Part shown: in pieces, positions 34,637 to 43,778 of the stretch
How positions within the stretch are numbered: the first letter of the stretch is position 1
Layout of the letters: each line of letters begins with the position of its first letter
Assembly (NCBI GenBank): GCA_029262515.1
Contig: JAJCZH010000024.1
Location: forward strand, 62,001-126,000
DNA length: 64,000 nucleotides
Direction: 5' to 3'
Source of the DNA: Deltaproteobacteria bacterium
Lineage (GTDB): Bacteria; Desulfobacterota; GWC2-55-46; JADFVP01
Notes under the pieces: generated by a model
What the model was told of the DNA's origin: nothing
The model's input: the letters and a program-made list of their open reading frames with translations, nothing else
The model's database searches: none
Translations under genes and position numbers: made by a program

Positions 34637-34640
34637 TGGT

Positions 34641-35243
34641 ATGAGAACAACAGAAGAAATAAGAGAAGATGTGCTGAACTCTGCCTGGAAGAGGTTCGGC
34701 CACTTCGGCTATAACAAAACGACCATGGCCGAAATTGCCCACGACTGCGGAATGTCGGCTGCTAATCTATACAGATACTTCAACAACAAGTCCACTATCG
34801 GCGCTGGCATTGCCAAAAGGTATTTTGACAAAGAGAGTGAATTAATCAGTGAGGTGGTGAAGAGGACTGACTTAACTCCTAGGGAGAAGCTCGAAGAGGT
34901 GGTGCTTGCATCAGTTCGTTACAACTTTACTGAGTTCGAAAACACTCCCGCCATTATGGAGCTTATAGATCATATTTGCAGAGATGGACAGAATCTAATC
35001 AGCGACCACAAGAGTAAAGTGGTTGCTGAGATTGTTAATGTATTGGCTGAGGGAAACCTCTCGATGGACTTCAATGTCACGGACACCGAGGAGACAGCCG
35101 TGGCCATAAGGTTAGCCACCATCCCCTTCCACGTCACGCCAGTTTTCTTAAAACTTATAAACGCCGGACGGTCAAAGGATGAGATGGAATGTATGGCCAG
35201 AGGAGTAATTAAACTTATAACAAAAGGGATTGCAAAGAGGTGA
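34641..35243 (+). CDS. TetR/AcrR-family regulator
   Basis: A 200-residue repressor. The N-terminal HTH is clear: AWKRFGHFGYNKTTMAEIAH, then CGMSAANLYRYFNNK. The C-terminal ligand domain is helical. The ATG at 34641 gives the standard TetR N-terminus; upstream codons are IS remnant. The native promoter and own operator were probably replaced by IS sequence. It is oriented away from the lipid cluster, whose last gene ends 180 bases after it. It may regulate that cluster; no operator was identified. Confidence 0.88.
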   Translation: MRTTEEIREDVLNSAWKRFGHFGYNKTTMAEIAHDCGMSAANLYRYFNNKSTIGAGIAKRYFDKESELISEVVKRTDLTPREKLEEVVLASVRYNFTEFENTPAIMELIDHICRDGQNLISDHKSKVVAEIVNVLAEGNLSMDFNVTDTEETAVAIRLATIPFHVTPVFLKLINAGRSKDEMECMARGVIKLITKGIAKR

Positions 35244-35420
35244 TATGTTTTTCAACTAGGGGAACGATTATACTTAGTTCCCCCTATCCCTATTCGCGGT
35301 AAAGCCTAGAGACAGTGACCTATTTAGACCACAATCCGCCAGAAAATCGCTCTGTAAGGGGTGCACAAAACCGGCTGAACTATTTGAGTAAGGTTCAGTT
35401 CAGCTCATGGTGGTCAAACC
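35244..35420. other. Convergent intergenic region
   Basis: The gap between the TetR gene (plus) and the PPTase gene (minus) contains GCTGAACT and its complement AGTTCAGC (35371-35402 region), a dyad that may act as a bidirectional terminator. No gene was seen. Confidence 0.4.
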
Positions 35421-36185
35421 TTATTCTGCCAACTGAAAAGTTCTTAAAGAACTTACCTCACCGTTAACTGCTACAGCTCCCGCATAACCCGGTGCCGGGT
35501 CGAGTTTTTTCAATGTAAAGCTCGGCGATATATCAACAGCGCTGTCGTAGCTTAATAACGATGCGTGGCCACCAGAAAGAAGCTCTACCTCAAAGCTATC
35601 AAGAGGCATCCTGAGCCCCATCCCAAGTGCCTTGGTAAAGGCCTCCTTTATCGTCCAGTACTCATAAAATTTCTTCTTACGCTCCATAGCAGAGAAGTTC
35701 ATTAACCTATCTATCTCTCCAAGCGAATAAAATTTTCTGGCAATATCGTCAACAGATGATCTGTCGCGCATATACTCAATATCAACCCCGAGTTCCCCCA
35801 CAGTGCTTATGCCCACAAGTACAGCCTCTCGCGAATGTGAAATATTGAAATATAGAGGTTCTTTGAATGAGGCGTTACAAAGGGCGGGCTTCCCGAGCTC
35901 ACTGCATACGAACTCCACATCGTGCGGAGCAATATCAAGATAGAGGCTCAGCACCTTCCGTAAAAATCCTCTGGCCGCTACAAAGGTATTGCGTCTCTCT
36001 TTCAAAACTGTTCTGTCGGCTCTATCAACCTCATCGGCTGAGAGCAGAGCATACGGGTACTCTTCTGTCCTGTCTATCCGGGCCTGCCAGAGGTGCACCT
36101 CGCTGCGACTAGGCACGGGGGGGCTTATGGTAACATCCTTCCCAACGATTCCGGGGCGACCGGATAATGGCTCCGCAACCATCAC
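35421..36185 (-). CDS. Sfp-type 4'-phosphopantetheinyl transferase
   Basis: A 254-residue Sfp/Gsp-type PPTase transferring phosphopantetheine from CoA to carrier proteins. The signatures are FNISHSREAVLVGI (near residue 114), LGVDIEYMR (near 132, Mg-binding D and E) and FYEYWTIKEAFTKALGMGL (near 168). It ends the cluster, overlapping the methyltransferase gene by four bases. It most likely activates the cluster ACP encoded about 2 kb upstream, in addition to any housekeeping AcpS. Confidence 0.93.
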   Translation of the reverse strand: MMVAEPLSGRPGIVGKDVTISPPVPSRSEVHLWQARIDRTEEYPYALLSADEVDRADRTVLKERRNTFVAARGFLRKVLSLYLDIAPHDVEFVCSELGKPALCNASFKEPLYFNISHSREAVLVGISTVGELGVDIEYMRDRSSVDDIARKFYSLGEIDRLMNFSAMERKKKFYEYWTIKEAFTKALGMGLRMPLDSFEVELLSGGHASLLSYDSAVDISPSFTLKKLDPAPGYAGAVAVNGEVSSLRTFQLAE

Positions 36186-37045
36186 GTTGCCTTTACTGCA
36201 ACTGTTGTCTTGCTGACTCCAGGCAAGAGCAGCCTTCCGCCGCTTATAGTAAAGAGCAGCTCTGCGATTGACGAGAATGTACGACTTATTAAAAGGGGAA
36301 AGATAGAGAGAGGGAGAGTCTTACCGCCAACATAGGTCTTAGAATCCACGTACCCGGCCTTTGCCAGCATTACGTTTATGGTTTTGGGTGAGAAATCACA
36401 GAGATGAAACGGTGGGTCGTAAAGGTTGTTCTTCACCTTGAATAGATCGAGAAGCTTAACGATGGGCGTGGTATGGGGAAGCCTCAGAACCAAAATACCT
36501 CCGGGGCGGAGTATGCTCTTTACGAGCTTGAGCGTAGCCAGTGGATCAGGAAGGTGTTCGAGCACATAAAACATGGTTATCGCATCAAAGGTCTCGCCAG
36601 AGGCAGCCATCTCCTCTATCGTCCTGCGTTCCACGTCGAGCCCCCGCTCTTTTGCCGATAAGACCGCCGGTTCAGAGATATCTATGCCGCTGCCATCCCA
36701 TCCCCGCTGGCAGGCTTTTTCTACGAAGAACCCGTAACCGCACCCTATGTCCAGTACTCTGCCTTTGTCACAGAGCCTACTCTCAAGCATTGAGGCCGTC
36801 CAGGAAAAAACATCTTCCATATATTCTTTCCAGGCAAACGGGTCTTCCATCTTGTTTGATAGGTAGTCATAATAGAGCCCGCTCAAGGTACTCGCATCAG
36901 GCCTTGGGTTCACGTAGACAAAACCGCAACGCTGACACTCGACTATCTCAAAGGAGTTCTGCACAGTGACTCTGTTTGAGTCGCTCGACTCGCAGAGATT
37001 GCAGTTGGTATGCAAGATTGAACTATGAGTACTAACCATTTCCAA
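36182..37045 (-). CDS. SAM-dependent methyltransferase with N-terminal zinc ribbon
   Basis: A 287-residue class I methyltransferase. Residues 14-50 hold two cysteine pairs (CNLC and CQRC) followed by GFVYVNPRPD, a head common in methyltransferases of sugar and polyketide tailoring. The SAM loop is VLDIGCGYGFF (near residue 96), and YVLEHLPDPLATL follows. It overlaps GT2 upstream by 14 bases and PPTase downstream by four. Substrate unknown; likely tailoring in the cluster. Confidence 0.85.
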   Translation of the reverse strand: MEMVSTHSSILHTNCNLCESSDSNRVTVQNSFEIVECQRCGFVYVNPRPDASTLSGLYYDYLSNKMEDPFAWKEYMEDVFSWTASMLESRLCDKGRVLDIGCGYGFFVEKACQRGWDGSGIDISEPAVLSAKERGLDVERRTIEEMAASGETFDAITMFYVLEHLPDPLATLKLVKSILRPGGILVLRLPHTTPIVKLLDLFKVKNNLYDPPFHLCDFSPKTINVMLAKAGYVDSKTYVGGKTLPLSIFPLLISRTFSSIAELLFTISGGRLLLPGVSKTTVAVKAT

Positions 37046-37694
37046 GAAACCTGAAAACCAGCTTAAAAAACCTTATGGTGTCGGTGAACTTATTTATCGA
37101 ACTTGCAGCACCGTTATAGATAGTCCGTACCGGCGTGGAGTTAATCTTAAAGCCCTTTCTCGCCGCCTTTATTATAAGCTCGCTTTCGGTATCGTAGTTA
37201 TTAGTCTCAAGTGTTACCTCGCATAAGAGACTGCACTTGATGGCCCTGAAGCCGCACTGGGTGTCCGACAAACGACACCCGGCAAGACTCGAAATGATAC
37301 CGCTCATAAACTTGTTTGTAACGAGCCTTACAATGGGCATATCGACTGAATCGCCCATCCTGGAACCAACAACCATATCTACGTTGTTGGACTCCGCGGC
37401 CCTGATAAAGGACTGTATATCTTTAACATCATGCTGACCGTCGGCGTCCATGGTTATTACCCAGTCATAACCGCCCTCAATTGCGTACCTGAAACCGGCC
37501 TTAAGGGCTCCACCCTTACCGGTTCGAAACTGGTTTACGACCTTAACTGGAAGCGCTTCTATAATTTTTCCGGTTGAATCAGTGGAGCCATCGTTCACGA
37601 CAAGAATGTCCGGAACTTCCCCTAAAGCATCTTCAATGACAGATAAAATTTTATCCGCTTCGTTGTACGCGGGGATGACAACCAGGTACTTCAT
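37032..37694 (-). CDS. Family 2 glycosyltransferase
   Basis: A 220-residue GT-A enzyme: VVIPAYNEADKI at the N-terminus, VNDGSTDST near 34 and the metal-binding MDADGQH near 82, like dolichol-phosphate mannosyltransferases without membrane segments. It could glycosylate a lipid product or carrier. It lies between FabZ and the zinc-ribbon methyltransferase. Confidence 0.88.
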   Translation of the reverse strand: MKYLVVIPAYNEADKILSVIEDALGEVPDILVVNDGSTDSTGKIIEALPVKVVNQFRTGKGGALKAGFRYAIEGGYDWVITMDADGQHDVKDIQSFIRAAESNNVDMVVGSRMGDSVDMPIVRLVTNKFMSGIISSLAGCRLSDTQCGFRAIKCSLLCEVTLETNNYDTESELIIKAARKGFKINSTPVRTIYNGAASSINKFTDTIRFFKLVFRFLGNG

Positions 37695-37730
37695 TTATCT
37701 ATTTTTCACTATTTTCTATACTGTCCGGCA

Positions 37731-38153
37731 TTACTCTTCAATACCACCAACCATAACAAGTCCTCCCTCTGCCGCCACACCGCCGTCGACCAGGGCTTTA
37801 ACCGTAAAGTTAGCCATAGAGGCGAACTCATGGTCGAGACTTACTTCTATGGTCAGCCGGTCGCCCGGAAAGACCGGGGACTTGAACTTGATCTCTTTTA
37901 TACGCGCCAGAAAAGCTACCTGGCGACCCTCTTTGCCGTAATTCAAGACGAGTCCCGCAGCCTGAGCCATGGCCTCTACGATCAGGACACCGGGCATAAC
38001 GGGCTTTTCAGGAAAGTGGCCCTGAAAAAATTCCTCATTACAAGAGACATTTTTTATAACTACCCCTTTCTCGGCACTCAGAGAGAGGACCTTATCTATC
38101 AGACGGAAAGGGTAGGCATGGGGAAGACCAGCGAGGGGCTCGTTACTGTCCAT
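37731..38153 (-). CDS. 3-hydroxyacyl-ACP dehydratase, FabZ-like
   Basis: A 140-residue hot-dog dehydratase with the His in QGHFPEKPVMPGVLIVEAMAQ (His near residue 46) and the helix Glu. It introduces double bases into ACP-bound chains. The ATG at 38153 overlaps the end of the ACP gene. The housekeeping FASII operon lacks a FabZ, so this one may serve both roles or only the cluster. Confidence 0.92.
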   Translation of the reverse strand: MDSNEPLAGLPHAYPFRLIDKVLSLSAEKGVVIKNVSCNEEFFQGHFPEKPVMPGVLIVEAMAQAAGLVLNYGKEGRQVAFLARIKEIKFKSPVFPGDRLTIEVSLDHEFASMANFTVKALVDGGVAAEGGLVMVGGIEE

Positions 38154-38400
38154 CCACAAAATCCGCTATCGTCGAGACAGTCACGAGTATCTTCTCAGCC
38201 GCGGCCTTGTCCGCTATGACCGAGTCAAACTCCTTTTGAAGACCCACAACAAGCTCAAGGGCGTCTATGGAGTCTAGATCCAGACCGCCGTCAGGGCCGA
38301 AGAGAGGATCGTCGTCATTTATCTCTTCAGGAGACATACTAAGCCTTAGCCTCCTTATGAGCATATCTTTAACCTTAGCCTTGGTATCATTTGTTGCCAT
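38143..38400 (-). CDS. Cluster acyl carrier protein
   Basis: An 85-residue ACP with the attachment Ser in LDLDSIDALELVVGL and an upstream DDDPLFGPDGG, the form typical of type II PKS and aryl-polyene carriers rather than FAS (the housekeeping AcpP has GADSLDTVE). It overlaps FabZ downstream and follows FabG by 58 bases. Confidence 0.92.
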   Translation of the reverse strand: MATNDTKAKVKDMLIRRLRLSMSPEEINDDDPLFGPDGGLDLDSIDALELVVGLQKEFDSVIADKAAAEKILVTVSTIADFVDGQ

Positions 38401-38457
38401 CTATACACACCTCGTAGCTTTGATTCAAAGCGGGCCGACCAGTCGATCAAGGATCGA

Positions 38458-39192
38458 TCAGGGGAGCCCGCCGCTTACCACTATAGTCTCGCCTGTAATA
38501 TATGTCGCACTTCCTGAAGCCAGAAAAGTCACCACACCCGCCACCTCTTCGGGCCTGCCAAGGCGCTTTAATGGAATCAGTTCGAGCAACTTTTCTCTTG
38601 CCTCAGGAGGCACCTCATTCAACATCTCTGTTTCGACAGCGCCAGGAGCCACACAGTTAACAAGTATTCCAAAGGGTGCGACCTCCTTTGACAGCGCCTT
38701 TGTAAAAGCAATGATTCCGCCCTTTGAGGCAGAGTACGGAGTCTCTCCTGCAAGTCCGGTTATACCGCTAAGAGAAGAGATATTGATAATAACGCCTCTC
38801 CTCTCGCCTATCATATGCCTGACCACGCTCTTGCTCGCATTATAGAGCCCCTTGAGATTTGTCGAAATGACATCATCCCAGGAGGCCTCTTCGAGCAACA
38901 TAAGAAAACCGCCCTTCGAGATACCGGCGCTGTTAACAAGTACGTCTATCCGTTCGTATCTCTCTATAACCGAGGCGACCATCTCTTCAACCTCGACGGT
39001 TGAGGAGATATCGGCCTGAACAGCGAAGGCCTCGCCGCCGGCAGAGTTGATCTCGGCGCAGACGCACTCCGCTTGCTCACGGCTTGAATTATAATTAACA
39101 ACTACCCTGTCGCCCGCTTCTGCAAAGGCCAAACAGACGGCCCTGCCAATTCCACGGCTGCCACCGGTTACGAGTACAACTCTCTTTTCCAT
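38458..39192 (-). CDS. 3-oxoacyl-ACP reductase, FabG-like (cluster copy)
   Basis: A 244-residue short-chain dehydrogenase: TGGSRGIG at residues 8-15, NSAG near 88, the Ser of NISSLSG, and YSASKGG with Tyr and Lys. It ends IVVSGGLP. As the second FabG in the window, it probably works with the cluster ketosynthases and ACP. Confidence 0.93.
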   Translation of the reverse strand: MEKRVVLVTGGSRGIGRAVCLAFAEAGDRVVVNYNSSREQAECVCAEINSAGGEAFAVQADISSTVEVEEMVASVIERYERIDVLVNSAGISKGGFLMLLEEASWDDVISTNLKGLYNASKSVVRHMIGERRGVIINISSLSGITGLAGETPYSASKGGIIAFTKALSKEVAPFGILVNCVAPGAVETEMLNEVPPEAREKLLELIPLKRLGRPEEVAGVVTFLASGSATYITGETIVVSGGLP

Positions 39193-39255
39193 GAGTCATA
39201 AGTACCATAATTAAGATGAGAACTCAATCCTGCCGACTCTGATCCGCCCGGCCTC

Positions 39256-40632
39256 TCAGGCCAGCATATCCCATAAAACACCCTTCTTCCCAAGCCGCCT
39301 CAAGGTAGTAGTCAGCTCCAGCGACGAGCGAATCTCAAGGCCCGGAACCACCCAGTTGCTCTGTGAGGTGGCATACTCTCCGACCCTTGAGAGTAGTGAT
39401 GCTTCAACCTCTTTCGAGACATAGAAAGACGGCTCAAGTAAAGACTCACCGTCGGCTACTACGCCCTCTTTGACGGCCAATGCATGCAGAGGAGTCTCCG
39501 GATATATCCGCACTCCTAGCATTGCAATTACGGCCCGTGGCTTAAGCCTCTCCATAAAAGCGAATGTCTCTTCAAGCGTCTCGGCAGTCTCGCCCGGGCC
39601 CCCTAGTATCAGGTAGTGCGCAACATCCAACCCGACGCTGTCACAGAGCCTCTGCGCACGCTCTACATCACTCTGGCTAAACCCTTTACCAAGCCCATCG
39701 AGAGTCCGGTCCACCCCTCCGTCGGTTCCAAACTCCACTCCGGTACAACCGGCACGCTTCATGACAAGAACAAGCTCTTTGCTCATACTCTTTGGAGAGA
39801 CAAAGCATGTCCAGCTCACCTTTATATTGCGCCGAACGATCTCTTCGCAGATTCCGATGGCATGCGTCTCGGGAATATTAAAAATATCATCGACAAAAAA
39901 GATATGGTCTATTGAGTAATCCCGACACAGAGACTTCATCTCATCCACCACGTCAACAGGCTCTCTTAACCTGAGAGAGCTGCCTTCAAGCACCGGGTAG
40001 GTGCAATAAACGCACTTAAACGGGCACCCTCTCTTGGTCTGAATATTGGCCATGCCCCCAAGTTCAAAATACTTTTTATTATCTATAAACGAACGGGCCG
40101 GCATAACGGAGCAAAAGTCCAGATTGTACTCCTGTCTGTTCCTTATTGACAACCCGTCCTTGCAACCATCTCTGTAGATGAGGTTGGGGATATTGTCCGG
40201 GTCGGTGCCGGAAGCGAGAAGTTCGAGCAGAAGGGGCATAGAGGACTCACCCTCGCCGATAATTCCGTAATCGGCACCGAGGCTTTGGAGTATCTCTTCG
40301 GGAAACAGTGAAAAGCCAGAACCACCAAGGACTACTGGCGCTTCGGACTCAGTGCGTAATGTCTCTACAACTGTTTTAAAGTACGGAAGGTAAAAGATGC
40401 TACCAGGAAAGGTCAGGTTGTCGATATTTCTTATGGATATACCGACAAGGTCGGGCTGCGCATCAATCAGAGCCGCTTTAAGCGCACCAACGGGGTCGTC
40501 TTCAAAGCAGAGGTCCAGGGATGAGATATCGTGCCCTTTGCCCTGCAGGGACGCTGCAATATAGGCGAGCCCGAGTGGAGCTACCGGATATGGTATTTTC
40601 TCCCGGTTGACGCTAATCAGAAGTATCTTCAT
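39256..40632 (-). CDS. B12-binding radical SAM protein
   Basis: A 458-residue protein: an N-terminal cobalamin-binding-like domain (residues 1-140, with SVNREKIPYPVAPLGLAYI) and a radical SAM core with CPFKCVYC near residue 205. The C-terminus has YPETPLH. Such enzymes perform methylations or rearrangements at unreactive carbon; the substrate is unknown. It overlaps the SPASM gene upstream by 20 bases. Confidence 0.88.
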   Translation of the reverse strand: MKILLISVNREKIPYPVAPLGLAYIAASLQGKGHDISSLDLCFEDDPVGALKAALIDAQPDLVGISIRNIDNLTFPGSIFYLPYFKTVVETLRTESEAPVVLGGSGFSLFPEEILQSLGADYGIIGEGESSMPLLLELLASGTDPDNIPNLIYRDGCKDGLSIRNRQEYNLDFCSVMPARSFIDNKKYFELGGMANIQTKRGCPFKCVYCTYPVLEGSSLRLREPVDVVDEMKSLCRDYSIDHIFFVDDIFNIPETHAIGICEEIVRRNIKVSWTCFVSPKSMSKELVLVMKRAGCTGVEFGTDGGVDRTLDGLGKGFSQSDVERAQRLCDSVGLDVAHYLILGGPGETAETLEETFAFMERLKPRAVIAMLGVRIYPETPLHALAVKEGVVADGESLLEPSFYVSKEVEASLLSRVGEYATSQSNWVVPGLEIRSSLELTTTLRRLGKKGVLWDMLA

Positions 40633-41713
40633 GTCTCAAAGCAGCTTTCGGGTCAGTCTTCACATCCCCATCTTCGTTATTGAGCCAGCAGGCCGGATCA
40701 GAGGCGAGGTAGTTGCCGGTCAACTGGTAGGCGTTTCCACGACATCCGTAACAGTCCAAGCTGTAGTCGCAGCTACTGCATTCCCCTTCAATATTATGAC
40801 GTATCCCTCTCAGGTCCGTTATAACCTTGCTTGACTTGAGGATATCTTTAAGGGATTGCTCTCTGATGTTTCCGACAAAAAGGTTTATTCCCGTACATGG
40901 CTGAAGGTAGCCCTGCGAATTTATCAGACATGAGTAGAGGTGGCGCTTGCAACTAAAAGAGGCGATAGTCGGACGAGACGGCCAGATCTTATCAAACTTC
41001 TTAAGGTCTATATCCCTCAACTCACAGAAGATACGCTCCACCTCGGCGGGCTCTACCGCATACTCCATATACTCGCGGGCACGCCCCTGAATGGTCAACA
41101 TCTCAAAGTACGGAATTATACCCCGCTCCTTTGCCCATATCCACATAGATGGAATCTCGTCGATATTCTGCTTCATGATCACTGTTTGGATGCCGAGTTG
41201 AAGCTCTTTATCCGGATAACCGGCATCCATCAGACACTTAATAGCACTTTGAATTTTCGCATGAGTTCCTTCGACGCCGACTAGGCTGTCCTGAATACGC
41301 TGATCCTGGCTATTGCACTTAACCACCACAGAGAGCCTATGAGCCTTAAAGAAGTCAGCAAGCTCTCGTGTTATTAAAACACCATTGGTAAAAATAGTCT
41401 GCTCGAGACCCATAGAGTAAATATATTTTACTACCTCACGCAGTCCCGAATACATGAGTGGCTCTCCACCGCCTATCAGTATAATTTTTTTCGCACCAAG
41501 CTCTGCGGCCTGAGCAATAGTATCCTTCAATTCATCCACGCTAAGCTCATCTGGCATCGCTTCACCTGCGCTCGCGTAACAATAAACGCAACGGATATTG
41601 CACTCCCTGCTAAATTCAAGCTCAAGCGAGAGTAGACCACCTCTCTTTAATGATTCATCGATCTCTTCACTCGTAAAATCCAGGCCGTGGATCACTTCAT
41701 AGTTCAGTGCCAT
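40613..41713 (-). CDS. Radical SAM/SPASM protein
   Basis: A 366-residue protein: CNIRCVYC cluster near residue 38, IGGGEPLM near 80, and C-terminal SPASM-type cysteines (CSSCDYSLDCYGCRGNAY). ATG 41713 follows AGGAGG. It resembles peptide- or glycolipid-modifying SPASM enzymes; no precursor peptide was seen. It sits between the PaaK-like gene and the B12 radical SAM gene. Confidence 0.87.
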   Translation of the reverse strand: MALNYEVIHGLDFTSEEIDESLKRGGLLSLELEFSRECNIRCVYCYASAGEAMPDELSVDELKDTIAQAAELGAKKIILIGGGEPLMYSGLREVVKYIYSMGLEQTIFTNGVLITRELADFFKAHRLSVVVKCNSQDQRIQDSLVGVEGTHAKIQSAIKCLMDAGYPDKELQLGIQTVIMKQNIDEIPSMWIWAKERGIIPYFEMLTIQGRAREYMEYAVEPAEVERIFCELRDIDLKKFDKIWPSRPTIASFSCKRHLYSCLINSQGYLQPCTGINLFVGNIREQSLKDILKSSKVITDLRGIRHNIEGECSSCDYSLDCYGCRGNAYQLTGNYLASDPACWLNNEDGDVKTDPKAALRHEDTSD

Positions 41714-41781
41714 AAATCCGTTTCCTCCTTCGTTTGATACCTTGCCATATCGCAGACTAACTAACTCGATCAAGCAGCGTA

Positions 41782-43113
41782 TTATCTTCTGTCTACAAAG
41801 GTCTGTCTCTTTCTAGAATTCCCACTCAAGAGCAACTTCTCCATATCAGCCGAAGGTACTACTTCAAGCTCTGGGGTAAACCTGGCATGAGCCCTGATAG
41901 ATTCAGTCACTTCATCCTCAAAACCAGGAGCAAAATTCTCCGATCCGACTATCACCTTAATGCGGTCCGTTCCGTCATCGTTGGACAGAACAATAACCTG
42001 ATAGCCGGTAATGCCGTTCAGACTGTAGAGCGCGTTCTTGATCGCTCCCGGATATACAGTCGTTCCTTTAACTTTTAGCCTGTGGGCCTTACGGCCTATA
42101 ATAGGACCTATGCGCTGAGAGGGATTACCGCAGGAACAGTGAGAGGGCTCAATAAAGGTAATATCACCGGTTCTGTACCGCAACAGTGGCATCCCCTCTA
42201 CCTTGAAGGTCGTAACCACCAGTTCACCGGGTTCTCCATCCGCCACCTGGTTGCCTTCATCGTCTAAAACCTCGACAAAAACAAAGTCAGGGTGTGCATG
42301 CATGCCTCTCTTCATTGCACACTCACTGAAAGCAATAGAGGCTTCTGTGATACCGTAAGTAGAAAAAGTAGCGACTCTCCACATATTTTCTACCATTTTA
42401 CCAATGTTATTAGAAGAAAAATCACGGTTTCGTACAGTTTCTCCAATAAGAAGAGCCTTTTCGAGCTTAAGAGCCGATGGGTCTATACCCATGCCTTCCG
42501 CCTCTTTAGCAAGGTGGAGCAGAAAGGATGGCACGGCTATAATAGCTGACGGAGCCAGTTCTTCAAGTAGCCTTATCTGCCTTTTAGGATCACGCGGACC
42601 GGACCTGACTATCGTCGCGCCGCTCTGTCTCAGGCCAAGGCTATATGCGAGTCCGGCGATAAAGAGGCTGTCCATGGCCACGGCGACCTGGACCGTCTCC
42701 CCCGGGCCGACACCCATGACCGAAAATGTCCTTCTCTCGTTCTCGGCAAGCCTCTTAAGATCCCCTTCGGTAAGGGCGAAGAACAGCGGCTCTCCAGTAG
42801 TCCCGGTCGTGGAGACCACCTCGCGGACGCGCCTCTTATCGACCGAGAGAAATGGATCGTGGTCACTCTGGATATCCTCCTTGGAGGTAAGTGGAAGCCG
42901 TACGATATCTTCGATCGAACGGATATCCGAGGACCTTATCCCCGCTTCCCGGAGTAGATGTCCGTAATGCGGCGAGCACTCAAGGAGCTGATCGACAAGC
43001 TCACTCAGGAGGGCACCCTGTAGGCCGCCTATCAGGGCCGGATCCGTCATACCGGCCGGCAGGTTATAATCAAATCCCTTCAATCCAGACCTCAGATCAT
43101 AAAGATGTTTCAC
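41782..43113 (-). CDS. PaaK-like acyl/aryl-CoA ligase
   Basis: A 443-residue AMP-forming ligase with phosphate loop VVSTTGTTGEPLFF (near residue 98), the acceptor-loop region YGITEASIAFSEC (near 255) and LRYRTGDITFI (near 307). PaaK-family enzymes activate phenylacetate or small aryl acids. In this cluster it may prime the polyketide with an aryl starter; that is inference. It overlaps the KS-like gene upstream by 17 bases. Confidence 0.88.
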   Translation of the reverse strand: MKHLYDLRSGLKGFDYNLPAGMTDPALIGGLQGALLSELVDQLLECSPHYGHLLREAGIRSSDIRSIEDIVRLPLTSKEDIQSDHDPFLSVDKRRVREVVSTTGTTGEPLFFALTEGDLKRLAENERRTFSVMGVGPGETVQVAVAMDSLFIAGLAYSLGLRQSGATIVRSGPRDPKRQIRLLEELAPSAIIAVPSFLLHLAKEAEGMGIDPSALKLEKALLIGETVRNRDFSSNNIGKMVENMWRVATFSTYGITEASIAFSECAMKRGMHAHPDFVFVEVLDDEGNQVADGEPGELVVTTFKVEGMPLLRYRTGDITFIEPSHCSCGNPSQRIGPIIGRKAHRLKVKGTTVYPGAIKNALYSLNGITGYQVIVLSNDDGTDRIKVIVGSENFAPGFEDEVTESIRAHARFTPELEVVPSADMEKLLLSGNSRKRQTFVDRR

Positions 43114-43768
43114 TAAAACGGAAGTAGACAGAACTTCCGAAGCTATCGCCGAAAGAGACTATCGGCTGCTCTGAGAATTCGCAGGAGCGTACATTGCCGA
43201 GCGCTCGGGTAAAGGCTCCAAAGCTCTCCCCTATTGAGTACAAGCTCTGTTCAGCGCCTCCCAGCTCGCCGAAATCCTCTAGACAAAACTCACCTTGCCC
43301 CGAACCGACAAGCAAGGTGATCACCTTGCCTCTTGCCACGCCTCCGACGAGCACCTCTTCGGCAATACCTCCTCGAACAAGTTCTGCAGCATGTACAAGT
43401 GCTTTAAGAAAACTCAACGAACCGCTTGTCACGGTCAACGACTCGCCCTTTATCTCGAAGCGTATTGAGAGCCTGGCGGCCAGAGCATTTGGGCTCGTAA
43501 AGGGAAACTCCAGAGGGCTTGCCCCGAGCGGCCCATCCACCAGCACTCTCTTAAAGAAAGTCTCCTGCCAACCCTCTACGACGCCGTCCACACCGACAGC
43601 AAGGGCTGCGGGCTTTAATCCGCTTCTGGCAGCCTGCCTTATAGTCAAAGAAGCCGCCTCGATCAAAAGCGCCTCTTCGGTGAAGACCGTTCTCTCCTGA
43701 GAAGCCTCGGCTAGCTCAGCCGTGTCATCTATAACATTAACTCCGGTTATCCAAATCGTTCTCTTCAT
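43097..43768 (-). CDS. Short ketosynthase-like protein lacking the catalytic Cys
   Basis: A 223-residue thiolase-fold protein (KS N-terminal half length). At the nucleophile position it has VTSGSLSFLKAL where active ketosynthases have TACSS. The His motifs of the second half are not visible. The start is ATG 43768 rather than the longer frame. It immediately follows an active ketosynthase. This suggests a chain-length-factor or KS-beta role; it is shorter than a usual CLF (about 400). Confidence 0.7.
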   Translation of the reverse strand: MKRTIWITGVNVIDDTAELAEASQERTVFTEEALLIEAASLTIRQAARSGLKPAALAVGVDGVVEGWQETFFKRVLVDGPLGASPLEFPFTSPNALAARLSIRFEIKGESLTVTSGSLSFLKALVHAAELVRGGIAEEVLVGGVARGKVITLLVGSGQGEFCLEDFGELGGAEQSLYSIGESFGAFTRALGNVRSCEFSEQPIVSFGDSFGSSVYFRFSETSL

Positions 43769-43778
43769 ACACACTCTT

